Shown here piece by piece: positions 54,901-64,000 of a stretch of 64,000 nt of DNA. The DNA comes from Oscheius tipulae. Taxonomy: Eukaryota; Nematoda; Chromadorea; Rhabditida; Rhabditidae. The translations under genes were made by a program, and so were the position numbers. The DNA lies in NCBI GenBank assembly GCA_037178975.1, contig JASJZH010000005.1, forward strand, positions 3,596,001 through 3,660,000, given 5' to 3'. Each line of letters starts with the position of its first letter. Position 1 is the first letter of the stretch. Below the pieces are notes generated by a model, which saw nothing but the letters and a program-made list of their open reading frames with translations, searched no databases and was not told the origin of the DNA.

Positions 54901-57900
54901 CAGGGTCTTGGTCACGATGGAACCGTGGTTTTTTCTGATCGAATAGATCCCTAAATCTTATTGATGTGACTCGTTAAAAGACTCACCAATGGCACCAGTC
55001 AGGGCATGAATCCAGTTGAGAATTCGAAGATCAATGTCACGGAAGTTGTCCAGTCCGACTCTGGAGAACTGTGATCCGGCTAGGCCGACGGCTGCCAGAC
55101 CACAAACTATCAAAACCACATGGCAAACCTACTCTTTTTTATTAGCAGAAAATAAACAACGTACCTGTATCTGGCAGATGAAAGCCTCCCGAGCGGTCAT
55201 GGCGAGGCGCAGCTGCTGCCAGCCAGTTCCACAGGACCGCGACTCTACAAGCGGCAGATTATGCACGTAGTGAGCGAGAAAAAGAGAGAAATTGGGGAGG
55301 AGTGAGGGGGACATGATTCAGAACTGACTGGAAATAGTAACGTTTTCGAAACAAGTTTTTGGTAAGTCAAGACGAAGAGTCGTCCTGTCACGACATGTCA
55401 AGATTTGGCCCAACTATTGATAGACAGTGTATAAAGAACACACGCGCGTCCTAGTTGATTCGTAAGGGTCTGATGTTAGTATACTCTCTGGCTGGTCACT
55501 TTGTGTACCTTTTGCCATGGCAGGGGGAAAAAGAGTAGCTCTTTCCAATTGCAGGCAAATTGCAAGAAGGCCTAACAAACAATGCTTAACCAGTCTTTCG
55601 AAACGTGCTGTTTAGTATTCTTCAAACGGAAATAAGGGGTGTCCGATGGTCATACGAATGGTAATTTCAGTTTGCGCTCAAACTCTTATTCATCATTCAC
55701 GTTGCGTGAACTTTCGAACGGCCAAGGAGTTGTTGCGCAACGCTCACTATCAAATTCGTTCCTCTATTCGTCTCTAGACTGTAGCAGGAAAAAAAACCGC
55801 GAAAAGACCGAGAGTTGTTGCACACTGTGATCTAACAAGTACACACAGGCGTACCAAGGAGTCACAGAAAAAAAGCCACTTTAGAAAGAGTTCGGCAGCG
55901 GAATGTTCATTCCAGAGAAAAACTGACTCATCGAATCTCGATGCCGTTGTAGGGGTCAGTGTGGTTTACCCAAGGGCAGATGATCCGCACAGCGGCGAGC
56001 ATACAAATAGAAGACGGTCGAGAGAGTATCACAACACTGTAACCATCTCTCTCTCTCTCTCTTTCTCGGAAAATGAATGGAAACAAGAGAGAGAGAGATG
56101 TCATTTCTTTGGAACCCGGGACCCCTAATCGGCAACACAAACAGGTGTCGTGAACCCGTGGCTATTGACACCGTCTATACCCCAAAAGTACACGAGTGTA
56201 GAGAAAAGATGACAGCAACTGAATGTCATTACCGAGAGGGAAGAGTCAAAAAGGGAGAGGGGTGAAATAGGAGGCTAAATCCTTTCGGTATGAGGCCAGT
56301 TCCAGCTGTGTGGGTAAACAAAGAACGGAGAACGGACCCACATAATATGAGCTGTTCTAAATGGGAGAAAGATTCGAATTGGAAATCTCTTTGTCCTCCT
56401 CTGTGTGTGGATTTTGAACCTTTTTGGAAATTCATGAGAGTATGGGTACCCAGAAGGTATCAGAACACGTAAGATTATATGACAAGCCTCCAGATTGAAT
56501 CCTGACAGTTCACCTCAAAGAGAGACAGTGAACTAGAGAAAGGGAGAGAAATAGTGCAAGGAGTGCTCTAGTGAAGCAGCGGATTTCGAGTCGAATTATT
56601 CCGGCTCGGAATTTAGAACAAACATCTTATCATCGATATCAGCCTCGCGTGGTTGTCTCCTTGCCGCGTGGCCTGTTTGTCGGGAGAAGCTGTCCGGAAT
56701 TTCTGTGCCGTCGGCGCGGCAGACTCACGCGGATTGAGGCAAGAAAAGAGGCACTGCGAAAGCAATGGGGACACGCAAGCGTCTTGGAAAGACTGCGAGG
56801 GAACAAGGCAAAGAGTTTTGAAAAGAGTCTGGCTGAGATACTGTGTTTTATGCCTTTTGTCCAGTAACTGCTCAGTGGTAAAGCTAGGAGACTTGACACT
56901 CTGTCATCCCATTCGTGTATCAAAAGTTGGTTCACATAGAACAGAGAAAGGGAAGAAAAGTCTGAGATCTCCTCAATCTGTAGAAAACTGAGGACAGTAG
57001 ACCCTAGATTGGCCTCTCAAGAAGAAAACATGATAAAGAGAGACACTATCGGAAAGTGCTGGTTTGGCAGCTTGAAACCCGTGTAAATGAGAGGTTAGTC
57101 GGGTCGCGCCTCCGCCGACACAAAGGCAACCCCCGTGCTCGGCAGGCGGAAGGAAGAATCCGGAAAGTAGCGTCCGGTTGCGGTATGTTTGTGCGCTGCT
57201 CGAGTGCACGCTTTTTACGCGATCCGTAAACAGCCCGAGGTCCCCACGAGTTTGTGCATGTGTTAGGCGGACGCGAGCTTGCCGCGCGTGGCTGTCAGAG
57301 CTGTCCGCAGAAGACTGTACTATTGGATTCGAACAGAGAATGAGAGAGATAGACGTCACAACGTGACTCCTGTACTCACTCGCGTAAGCATCTTCCGCTC
57401 AGGATGGGAGTAAACAACTGCGTGCAAACAGAATTCCTCCAAGTTTCCGACATGTTTGAGTAGGGTGTGTTCTTCCTCTCGCGTGTCTGGTTCTACTTTT
57501 CGAGGAAGACGTAAGGGGTATTCCCCAAACAATCACCGTGTGTCAAGTCTGAGCAAAGTGTTGGGTGAACTTATTGGTTTCTTTGCAATCCGACCAACGT
57601 GTTCTTTTTCCTAGAGATTTTTAAGTGCCTTCCGAGTGTGCTCTTTTGTTTGAACGCAGTTTTTACACGCGAGATGACAGGAAATCACATCGGCAGATTG
57701 CATGTAGGAATCAAGCAAGCAGATTTTGGACTAAATATGTCTACTTTCGCTTCAGTTAGTGGCAATTGAATGGTTTTTACAGAATATAGTTCTAAATGCC
57801 CAAAAGTCTCTGTGTGTATGTCGGAAGGAGAACGCTGCTTTTGTCATGATAGCACGACTGGAACAGCATCTACCTATCACGAGCCCCAACGGGGCATCAG

Positions 57901-58774
57901 CCAAACTTGTTGGCAGTTAGCTTACTAACATAACATATTGACGGGAGACAGTTGATCAGAGAAAGCACACTTTGCACCGGTACTGCGGATATATCAAGGG
58001 CTGACATAACAGATTGACATACAGGTTTCAATGTATTACTGGTTACGGTATGTAACCTGGAAGATCGAGCATCCCCGGAAAATTTGAACGCACACCATGC
58101 ATGAGGTCCTTGTAGAGGCTGGTATGGGTTACAAGGGGTCTTGTACATTCGGTAGTTAGAAGAAAAGAAGTAGGAAGAGGATATGTTGCTTGGTTGTTGC
58201 AAAAGGGTAAAATCTTGTCAACCCACCGAACTTGCTCAATGACCAGCTTTGAACCATCTATTTTTCAGGCCAAGACCGCTACGGAGTGATGACCCGAGTC
58301 TACTACAAAGACGCCCATGCTGCAGTGGTCGTCTGTGACGCTACCAGGTACTTTCCCAAGAAACCGAAATAAAACAGTCTGCAGAGAGCGAACAATCGAG
58401 GGAGCCATGAGATGGAAGATGGATCTGGATCAGAAAGTCACCTTGGCCGATGGCAGCCCAGTTCCCGCTATCCTCGTTGCCAACAAGTGTGACATGGAGA
58501 ATGCTCTACGGGAGGACAGTCTTCATAATCTGGAAGTCGAGAACGGCTTTATTGGAGCCTATAGGACGAGCGCCAAAGAAAATGTTGGAGTAGAAGAGGC
58601 GTTTAGACAGTTGGTCGATCAGGTACTCCTGACTCTTATGTCCTAACAAATTCACTTTAGATCTTGTCAACTGAAAGCAACGGTGATTACGAGATTCCTC
58701 TTCTGAATCGAGATGGGAATGTGCGTCTTGGCGACATTGAAGAACACAAACCGTCCCGTTCCTGCTGCATCTGA
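51957..58774 (+). CDS. RAB32: Rab32/38-type small GTPase (GLO-1-like)
   Basis: A membrane-trafficking GTPase; Rab32/38 proteins, and nematode GLO-1, act in biogenesis of lysosome-related organelles. The start ME is split by an intron from [20 protein letters not shown]-loop GDPGTGKTS, Rab32-type switch I YKATIGVDFAL, switch [31 protein letters not shown] and TSAKENVGV are present. The C-terminus reads SRSCCI, giving cysteines for prenylation. The WDI-x-GQ position carries Ser where Rab32 proteins usually have Ala. Exon 3 ends at 52268 and exon 4 starts at 58269, so one intron is 6,000 bp while the others are about 40-70 bp. That intron holds a complete gene on the other strand (52485-55314). 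The stop is at 58772-58774. The downstream acceptor of the next gene is 126 bp away, which suggests an operon. Confidence 0.92.
52485..55314 (-). CDS. Multi-span membrane protein nested in the Rab32 intron; family not recognised
   Basis: About 850 residues and some 14 hydrophobic segments. The start [20 protein letters not shown] runs into [20 protein letters not shown]; a later in-frame Met (MTAREAF) is an alternative start. Membrane segments include [107 protein letters not shown] and [20 protein letters not shown]. The spans come in groups separated by short charged links, as if a four-span unit had been repeated. The C-terminal about 120 residues are soluble, Ser/Gly/Tyr-rich and end [10 protein letters not shown] then TAG at 52485-52487. 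About nine introns. It lies wholly inside one Rab32 intron on the opposite strand. I do not recognise a known family. Confidence 0.82.
55315..58268. other. Rest of the 6-kb Rab32 intron
   Basis: This is 3 kb between the 5' end of the nested gene and the next Rab32 exon. It holds a CT/GA hairpin (56044-56100) and a tRNA-like word near 57850, but no gene I can support. It should include the promoter of the nested gene. Confidence 0.5.
56044..56100. repeat. (CT)n/(GA)n inverted repeat
   Basis: CATCTCTCTCTCTCTCTCTT and AAGAGAGAGAGAGATG are complementary over 16 bp with a loop of about 20 bases. It could fold as a hairpin in the Rab32 intron RNA. Function unknown. Confidence 0.6.
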
Positions 58775-58901
58775 TCTCCTCCTTTCCGGCCCTACCAAAT
58801 TGCATAAGAGTCCGTGTCCTCCTACTAGTTCGGAGACTGAGAGAGACACGTACAAACAGTGTCTTCCTCCTCAAGGCCGCGTCTCACTCCATTCTTTCAG
58901 A

Positions 58902-60009
58902 ATGTTCCTAATACTTCTTGTCCTTCCTGTAAGATCATTCCGTTTTGTTAATAAATATTTTGGAGATCTCTGTACTAGGAGGTGACTTCTATTGCGCAGA
59001 GCAGATTCAACGCTGTGCTCATGAGGAACTCGAGACCCGAGTTCAGTTCCTGAAGGAAAGAGCCTTCGAAACTTGCATAAAACGTCCGGCCTGTCATCAG
59101 GAAAAGACTGCCTTCGATGTCTGCTATAAATCTTCTCTACGATCAATGAGATCCACCTATTTGGCGTCGAATGAGTGTAGGTGACACGAATGTACCAAAC
59201 CCTTGTTTTCAGCCGACCTTCCATTCTTCGATGGAACTTTAAATGAGTACAGAAAGGAGCTTGACCACTGCTTCGAGAGTTCTCCCAGAGTCCCGATGAG
59301 GTCGCATTTCGGGCCCTCCCTCATTGACGGTTTGTGTTTTCTTCAACCGAAACTCTCGAGTCCAGAAGACGCCGTCTACTCTCGAGGTCTCTTTGGTGGA
59401 GAGCTAGCCGATCGACTCTGGGGGCTACCTGAACTGGCAGCGACTCGTCCAAGTCTAGACACTCTGGCCGTCTGTCGAATACCAGTATGATCTCACTCTT
59501 TTACTGTACACTATTTCTAGGACCCCCCTCGTGTCTTCGGGACAGGAATCAGTCGAATGCTCAACTCCGGAGACCCGAAAGTGTCAGTTTTTGAATTCGA
59601 AATAGCGAAACAGTCTTTCAGGAATAACATCTCCTCTTCGTGTCTCCTCGAAGACTCTGAGCTGATCTGTTACCGACAGCAGCTGGACAGTAATCCAGAG
59701 TACATCCAGGCTGTTTACCAACGAGACTACGCTATTAGGGCTTGTCTTCAACAGCTTAGAGTTCAGACACCTTGTCGTCTCCGAGATCACTCTAGACTAC
59801 GTTCTTGTGTCTGTGGAGTCCGAACTCGGTTCGATAAGATGATGGAGGTGAGAGTTCTCCTTTTCTGGAATGCTCGAGTGATTCAGAGAAATATCCTCAA
59901 GTGCATGGAAGAGACATCTGTGGCCAACAAGGTCCTGATCAAAGGTATGAACTTCCACGTAAACTAACAAGGTCTGTGGATTCTGTTCATAGGTGTAACG
60001 CAAACGTGA
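58902..60009 (+). CDS. Secreted Cys-rich protein, family not recognised
   Basis: About 300 residues. The start MFLILLVLP lies one base after a TTCTTTCAG acceptor. An intron of 37 bp joins it to ISVLGGDFYCAEQIQRCAHE, so the first 14 residues form a signal peptide. Cysteines recur with helical spacing: FETCIKRPACHQEK, FDVCYKSS, SNEC, LDHCFESS, GLCFLQPK, AVCRIP, SSCLLEDSELICY, IRACLQQL, TPCRLRDH, CVCGV and LKCMEE. The C-terminal exon gives KGVTQT then TGA at 60007-60009. The stretch 59581-59621 could be a 39-bp in-frame intron or coding. Spacing of 126 bp from the Rab32 stop to the acceptor suggests co-transcription. Expected outside the cell or in the secretory lumen. I know no domain name for it. 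Confidence 0.78.
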
Positions 60010-60292
60010 TAGTCAAGGCCTGCCAACTGGCAACGTGACGTGTCAGCTCTGAACCTTTTGTTCCTGTTCTGACTAAAAAGATAATGGAAAGAGGCTCGCT
60101 TTCACTTTGTCTTGTTTCAGTTTGGATTGAACGATAAGCTGGAAAATTGAATGAGGACAGGGTAAAAATTGACCGATAGGCCGGAACAAACCATTTATGA
60201 CTAAAATCGGATAGAGACAAAGACACTTTCAGAGAAATTTAGTTCTATCCAAACTTTAAGCAGCTCTCCACGACTTTGACACGGAAAAAATC

Positions 60293-60642
60293 ATGGTCGA
60301 TGTCCAGAAACCGATGAAAACGCTTGGTTCGAAGACTCCCACCCTGACAAGAGGTAATACAAGCCTTTATTTCTACAAATTTTCTTAGGAGAGCTGGTAA
60401 ACGGCCAGTGTATGTGTTCCTGTCCCACCGCAGGTTTCACCCAACACATGACGACCGTATCTGCTATATCTTCTGCCCCGGAAGAGCATCCGAATCAATT
60501 GGATCCAAATAGAGGAGGTCCTCGATTCAGAAAGGTATCTTTCGGTGAGAAACGAGCGATCAATTAGGTTCAGAATGCTCCGCGAATGATGCATCCGGGC
60601 GAGGCAGTTCTTCACATCAATTGGGGCAAGAAGAGGAATTGA
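60293..60642 (+). CDS. Small basic protein, unknown
   Basis: About 95 residues from three exons: MVDVQKPMKTLGSKTPTLTR, then ELVNGQCMCSCPTAGFTQH to GGPRFRK, then NAPRMMHPGEAVLHINWGKK ending RN and TGA. The splice sites are clean (AGAG/GTAATAC to CTTAG, and AAG/GTATCTTT to GTTCAG), which supports the gene. There is no signal peptide or membrane span. The CMCSC cluster is the only striking motif. It lies 284 bp after the Cys-rich gene and on the same strand, so it may share its transcript. Function unknown. Confidence 0.6.
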
Positions 60643-60967
60643 TCTGTAGATTTCGTAGTAAATATTTGACCTTGTGAATCATCGTTTTATTGGGAAAAAA
60701 GACAGCTGCTGATTCAGCGCGTTTCCGCTTCTATTTTATCACGATGAGACGTGCTATAAATCAGCTGAAACTGTCAGTTTCTCCCATGTTATCAGTCTCT
60801 AGACACCTTTCACTTCATCTATTTCCCGTTCTTTCTACTGTTTGAACAGGGGCCACGTTTGCTCAGGGTCGAATCATGCGCGGCTTTCACTCCAATCGCC
60901 GAGATTTCCTCTTTCCCCCTCTTTGATTTTTCACAAAAGTCTAATATTTCAGAGCGAGCGAAACACA
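60643..60967. other. Intergenic, 325 bp
   Basis: It ends with a TTTCAG acceptor at about 60952, 16 bases before the next ATG. No other feature is seen. Confidence 0.5.
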
Positions 60968-61277
60968 ATGATTGGACAAGGAGCAGGACCTAATGTGTGT
61001 AGAAATAAGTGAACAAAAAACAATCGTTTAGGCCCCTGGAATCGGCGGCGGAGTTGGTGTAGAAGAGCAACAATGTGGCGGTGGAATCGGATCTGGAGCA
61101 GCTCCTTGTGCTCCAGGAATCGGACAAGGAGCCTCCTGTCAAGGAATAGCGGTCGGCGGCTGCATTGCAGGGGGAGCTGCACCCCAAGGATGCGTCGGAA
61201 ACGGTGCTGGACCACAGGTTGGTGGCTGTGTCGTTCCCACAGTCGAGGAAGGAATTGGACATGGTGCTTCGTGCTGA
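60968..61277 (+). CDS. Gly/Cys-rich repetitive small protein
   Basis: About 90 residues in two exons: MIGQGAGPN, an intron of about 38 bp, then APGIGGGVGVEEQQCGGG. The rest is built from short Gly-Ala-Pro units ending in Cys: IGSGAAPCAPGIGQGASC, QGIAVGGC, IAGGAAPQGC, VGNGAGPQVGGC, VVPTVEEGIGHGASC and stop at 61275-61277. A TTTCAG acceptor lies before the ATG. No signal peptide is seen in this model, though an upstream exon could supply one. The composition suggests a structural, cuticle-like or antimicrobial-like peptide, but that is a guess. The opposite-strand frame is a shadow. The 3' end is convergent with a small membrane protein gene 58 bp away. Confidence 0.65.
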
Positions 61278-61335
61278 TAAAATTCTGTATTATAAAATGT
61301 ATAAAGTATGAAAAACGTATAAATATGAGACAAAT

Positions 61336-61745
61336 CTACTCGGATTTGATAGTCTTTTCTTCGGCATTGTGCTTCTCCTCCGCTCCATAGCAGAGAATTC
61401 GGCCGAAGAGGTTCATCACGATCGGGAACGAGAGGTCGGCATAGAGGAAAAGGGCGAAGAAGCCGGCTACCCAAACGACTACAGTCTGAAAATGCTATGT
61501 AAAGAAAGAAGGTCGAATTGAGTCGAGGAATGCGTTTTTCTGGCATCTTCTTCCACAATTCTCTTCATTTTTACATTTTGTTTAACAGAAAACGAGCTAA
61601 CCTGTACAAGAAAGAAGAAAAATGCGTAGAAGGAGTGTGGATCTTCGGGAAGGAGGGAGCGCAGTACGTAGAGAAGTCCGAAGGCTGGAACGACGGCGAC
61701 TGTGACTGTAGCGAGTAGAAGTACTACTGTCACTCCAATGTGCAT
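61336..61745 (-). CDS. Small three-span membrane protein, unknown
   Basis: About 108 residues. The start MHIGVTVVLLLATVTVAVV immediately follows a TTTCACAG acceptor. Further hydrophobic segments are PAFGLLYVLRSLL, HSFYAFFFFLVQ and, after an intron (GTTAGC donor, TTTTCAG acceptor), TVVVWVAGFFALFLYADL. The tail is LFGRILCYGAEEKHNAEEKT ending SE and TAG at 61336-61338. The upstream open frame to about 61868 has no ATG, so I start at 61745. No family is recognised. Confidence 0.65.
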
Positions 61746-62357
61746 CTGTGAAACAAGTTTTCGACGAAAAATAACATAAAAATTTGTAAGAAAAGGGCCA
61801 CAGAAGAAGTAAATCAGAGCTTGGTAGAATTCGAAGCTGTTCAAACTCGCGCGCAAAATTGGTTCCACAAAGCGCGCGATTTCAAAATAATTTCTCTCAA
61901 TGATTTGATTTCCTATTAATTAATTTACTTTGCTTGTCTTTTTAGCAGAATAAAATAGAGAAAATCAACCGCAATCAGGTGGAAAGATAGTCAAGGATAG
62001 GTTCAATAGACGCCAGCCCCACCGAACTGCCTAAACTACCTAGTTTTACGGTAGTCAAGACAAGAATGACGTGAGAAATACACAAGTTCTCGAGTAAAAC
62101 ATGTATCAAATCAGTCGGTATGGTCATTTGACTCATCTTCATAATGGGACAGGTTGTCTTTCGCAAATAAACAAAACATCCGAAAACAGTTCATTTAAGA
62201 CAACAAAAGAAGACTCAACAACAGGCCTCAGGAGCGTCCATTAATAATAAATTTCCGGTCTTTTCTGCTCCGTTACGAGAGCCTTTCACCCGATTTAAGA
62301 AGGCAAGAGAGATGATAGCCGTTAGTGATCGCTGACAAGAAGGGAGATGACAATGGT
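61746..62357. other. Intergenic, 0.6 kb
   Basis: It lies between the small membrane protein's 5' end and the FKBP 3' end. It is AT-rich with no supported gene. Confidence 0.5.
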
Positions 62358-63358
62358 TCACAGCTCGTCCTTCTTGATCAGCTTCTCCAGAGTAATGTCA
62401 AAGTAGAGACGAGACTTGCCAGGAATGGCCGGAAGACGACCATCATCTCCGTATCCTAAACTGTTTAATGTGAAAGAGTCTAGCGCCAGAAACTACCGTA
62501 GTCGGAAGGAATGACCACCTTTCTTCTCTCTCCCTCACACATACCGGTCATGGCGATGTCCATTCCTTTAATGACCTCCTGAAAACGGGTTTAGACCTCT
62601 GGAGAGGGAGCTACTCACTCCTCTGTTCAGTTTGAAGATGAAGGGAGCGTTTCTGGAGAAAGAAGAGTCGACGAAGGTACCGTCTTCGAGATGAAGGACG
62701 TACTGCTGATGAATGGTGTCTCCAGACTCGGACTTGCGGCATTCGGCCTCAGGAATGGCATGGGTCTGCTCGATATGTATTCCCTCCTCGGTCTCCCACT
62801 TCTTGCCAGGCACTGCACGGAAGATGTCGACCAGTTGGACGGTGTAGTAGAGGGTCTGGTCCTTCTCGATGTTGTCACTGAACGGGGAACAGTTAGTCAT
62901 TTCAAGAGAAACGAACCGATCACGACCCTTGTCTCCGAAGCCGAGAGCTCCAGGGATGACGACCTTTCTCTTCTCCCCGATACACATTCCAGTCATGGCA
63001 CGGTCCATTCCAGCAATGACTTGTCCCTTTCCGAGGGTGAAGGTGTATCTACAATCAGATCTCTGTCCCTGCGTTTGACAGCTCACTTACGGCTTCTTTC
63101 CAAAGTTGGATCCGATTTCCTTTCCGTCCTTGTCGGTCAGCTTGTAGAACTGATCGACGACGTCTCCTTCCTGGGACTTGATCTTGCACTTCTCAGCCTT
63201 GATCGGCTTCACAATCTTGATCTCCAATCCGTCATCCTCCTGAATAATCACTGTCAAGGGACCATTGATTGACTTACAGTCCAATGATGGTCCTTGTTCT
63301 TCTTTTCCTCGGCGAAGCTGATGGCAACACACACCAGGAGATACAGAATGGTCTTCAT
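62358..63358 (-). CDS. ER-resident two-domain FKBP-type peptidyl-prolyl isomerase
   Basis: It catalyses cis-trans proline isomerisation during folding in the ER. The signal peptide is [18 protein letters not shown], and the C-terminus [10 protein letters not shown] carries a KDEL retrieval signal before TGA at 62358-62360. Domain 1: [58 protein letters not shown] and [10 protein letters not shown]. Domain 2: [57 protein letters not shown] and [10 protein letters not shown]. Domain 1 has IGSNFG where active FKBPs have FDSS, and both domains have Met where FKBP12 has its pocket Trp (VIxGMD), so catalysis may be weak, especially in domain 1. About 255 residues; four short introns. The order of features matches nematode ER FKBPs. 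Confidence 0.93.
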
Positions 63359-64000
63359 ACCTGGATTGAAAGATCTTTGATTGAGAGTCAGAGAGTGACT
63401 GGAAGTGTTATAATAGGTTGCTACTGAAGAAGTGGACAACCTGGGGTCACGGATCGGCGCGAACTGGATTAAACCGGAATTTCGTCTTTCTTATATGGCC
63501 TCCGAACATGCGAAAAGGTCTCGATCTATATTTTGGTTATAGAACCTTGTAGCGATATCTTCTCAGGGAAGTGTACTCTCCCTCAAAGCGCTACCCAATG
63601 CTGCTCAAATGGCGCAGTGCGATGTTGCCAGACTCTGTCTCGCAGAGATCAAGGGATCGGTTTCCCTCGAAGCCTTCTATCTTTCCTCCTCGAGATCCTT
63701 TCTCACAGGAGGCTTGCAGAAAGGCTAAAGAAATGAAGGCTACTGAGAAAGTGTCACGCTTCTGTGGTCTGACGCCGGTTACATGCCTCACATTTTTGGC
63801 TTTTTCCTCTATAAAGTGTGTAGTATCAAGGAGTTTAGACTAGTACGAGTCAGAGAGGACAGAGTCCAGAGGAAAAAGATGAGAAAAGGGAACCAGTGAC
63901 ACGTGGAACCAGTGAGTTTGGGAAGACGCTGGGAGAAGGTCAGCGGGGAAGAATGAACAATGTTTATAGGGAACGGCCAGATGACCCTTTCTCCCGCTTA
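63359..64000. other. 5' flank of the FKBP gene
   Basis: No gene is supported up to the window edge. A CACGTG-type palindrome (GACACGTGGAA, about 63897-63907) lies 540 bp upstream of the FKBP start. Whether it is regulatory is unknown. Confidence 0.45.

Noticed and set aside
57840..57900. tRNA-like wording (TAGCACGACTGG, AGCATCT) in the Rab32 intron
   Set aside because: No B box at the right distance and no cloverleaf pairing that I can draw.
60949..61262. Two 88-90 codon minus-strand frames opposite the Gly/Cys-rich gene
   Set aside because: They are shadows of its GC-rich repeat codons; the plus strand has the acceptor, ATG and splice junction.

Overview
The window looks like nuclear DNA of a nematode, probably a rhabditid-like one; I cannot place it to genus. 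Four things point there. Most introns are very short (about 38-50 bp, GT...AG). Many genes have a polypyrimidine-CAG splice acceptor only 1-20 bases before the ATG, as expected for spliced-leader trans-splicing. Same-strand genes sit about 100-150 bp apart, as in operons. A CHK/DUF1679-type kinase-like gene of the kind expanded in nematodes is also present. There is no sign of bacterial or viral gene organisation. Twenty-three protein-coding genes or gene fragments can be supported, nearly all multi-exon, so their exons were joined by hand from reading frame and splice sites.

Layout. 0-1.8 kb: 3' end-truncated RRM/RGG/RS RNA-binding protein (-). 2.7-8.2 kb: two tandem MFSD11/UNC-93-like transporters (-). 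8.2-14.9 kb: gene-poor spacer with a tRNA-like relic. 14.9-17.1 kb: a third MFSD11-like gene (+). 17.5-27.7 kb (+): a C2HC zinc-finger protein, a large RG-rich protein of unknown family, a small unknown protein, two tandem Mpv17 paralogues separated by a MITE, and folylpolyglutamate synthase. 27.7-30.1 kb: non-coding. 30.1-34.7 kb (+): a dihydroflavonol/cinnamoyl-CoA reductase-like dehydrogenase and a coiled-coil protein. 34.7-37.0 kb: non-coding with a 55-bp tandem repeat. 37.0-45.5 kb (+): CHK kinase-like protein and a full-length MRP/ABCC transporter. 45.7-47.6 kb (-): equilibrative nucleoside transporter, convergent with the MRP gene. 49.0-49.9 kb: a long-TIR DNA element. 50-61.3 kb (+): a small membrane protein, a second MITE copy, a secreted Cys-rich protein ending in DDEL, a Rab32/GLO-1-type GTPase whose 6-kb intron encloses a multi-span membrane protein gene on the other strand, a secreted Cys-rich protein, a small basic protein and a Gly/Cys-rich protein. 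61.3-63.4 kb (-): a small membrane protein and an ER two-domain FKBP ending in KDEL.

Several genes concern membrane transport and organelles (three MFSD11-like, two Mpv17, MRP, ENT, Rab32, KDEL-FKBP), but nothing in the sequence links them in one pathway. The most unusual observations are the nested gene inside the Rab32 intron, a MITE family with two copies (one between the Mpv17 paralogues, one around exon-like sequence), the 0.9-kb foldback element, a start codon isolated on an 8-nt exon, and the Gly/Cys-rich mini-protein.
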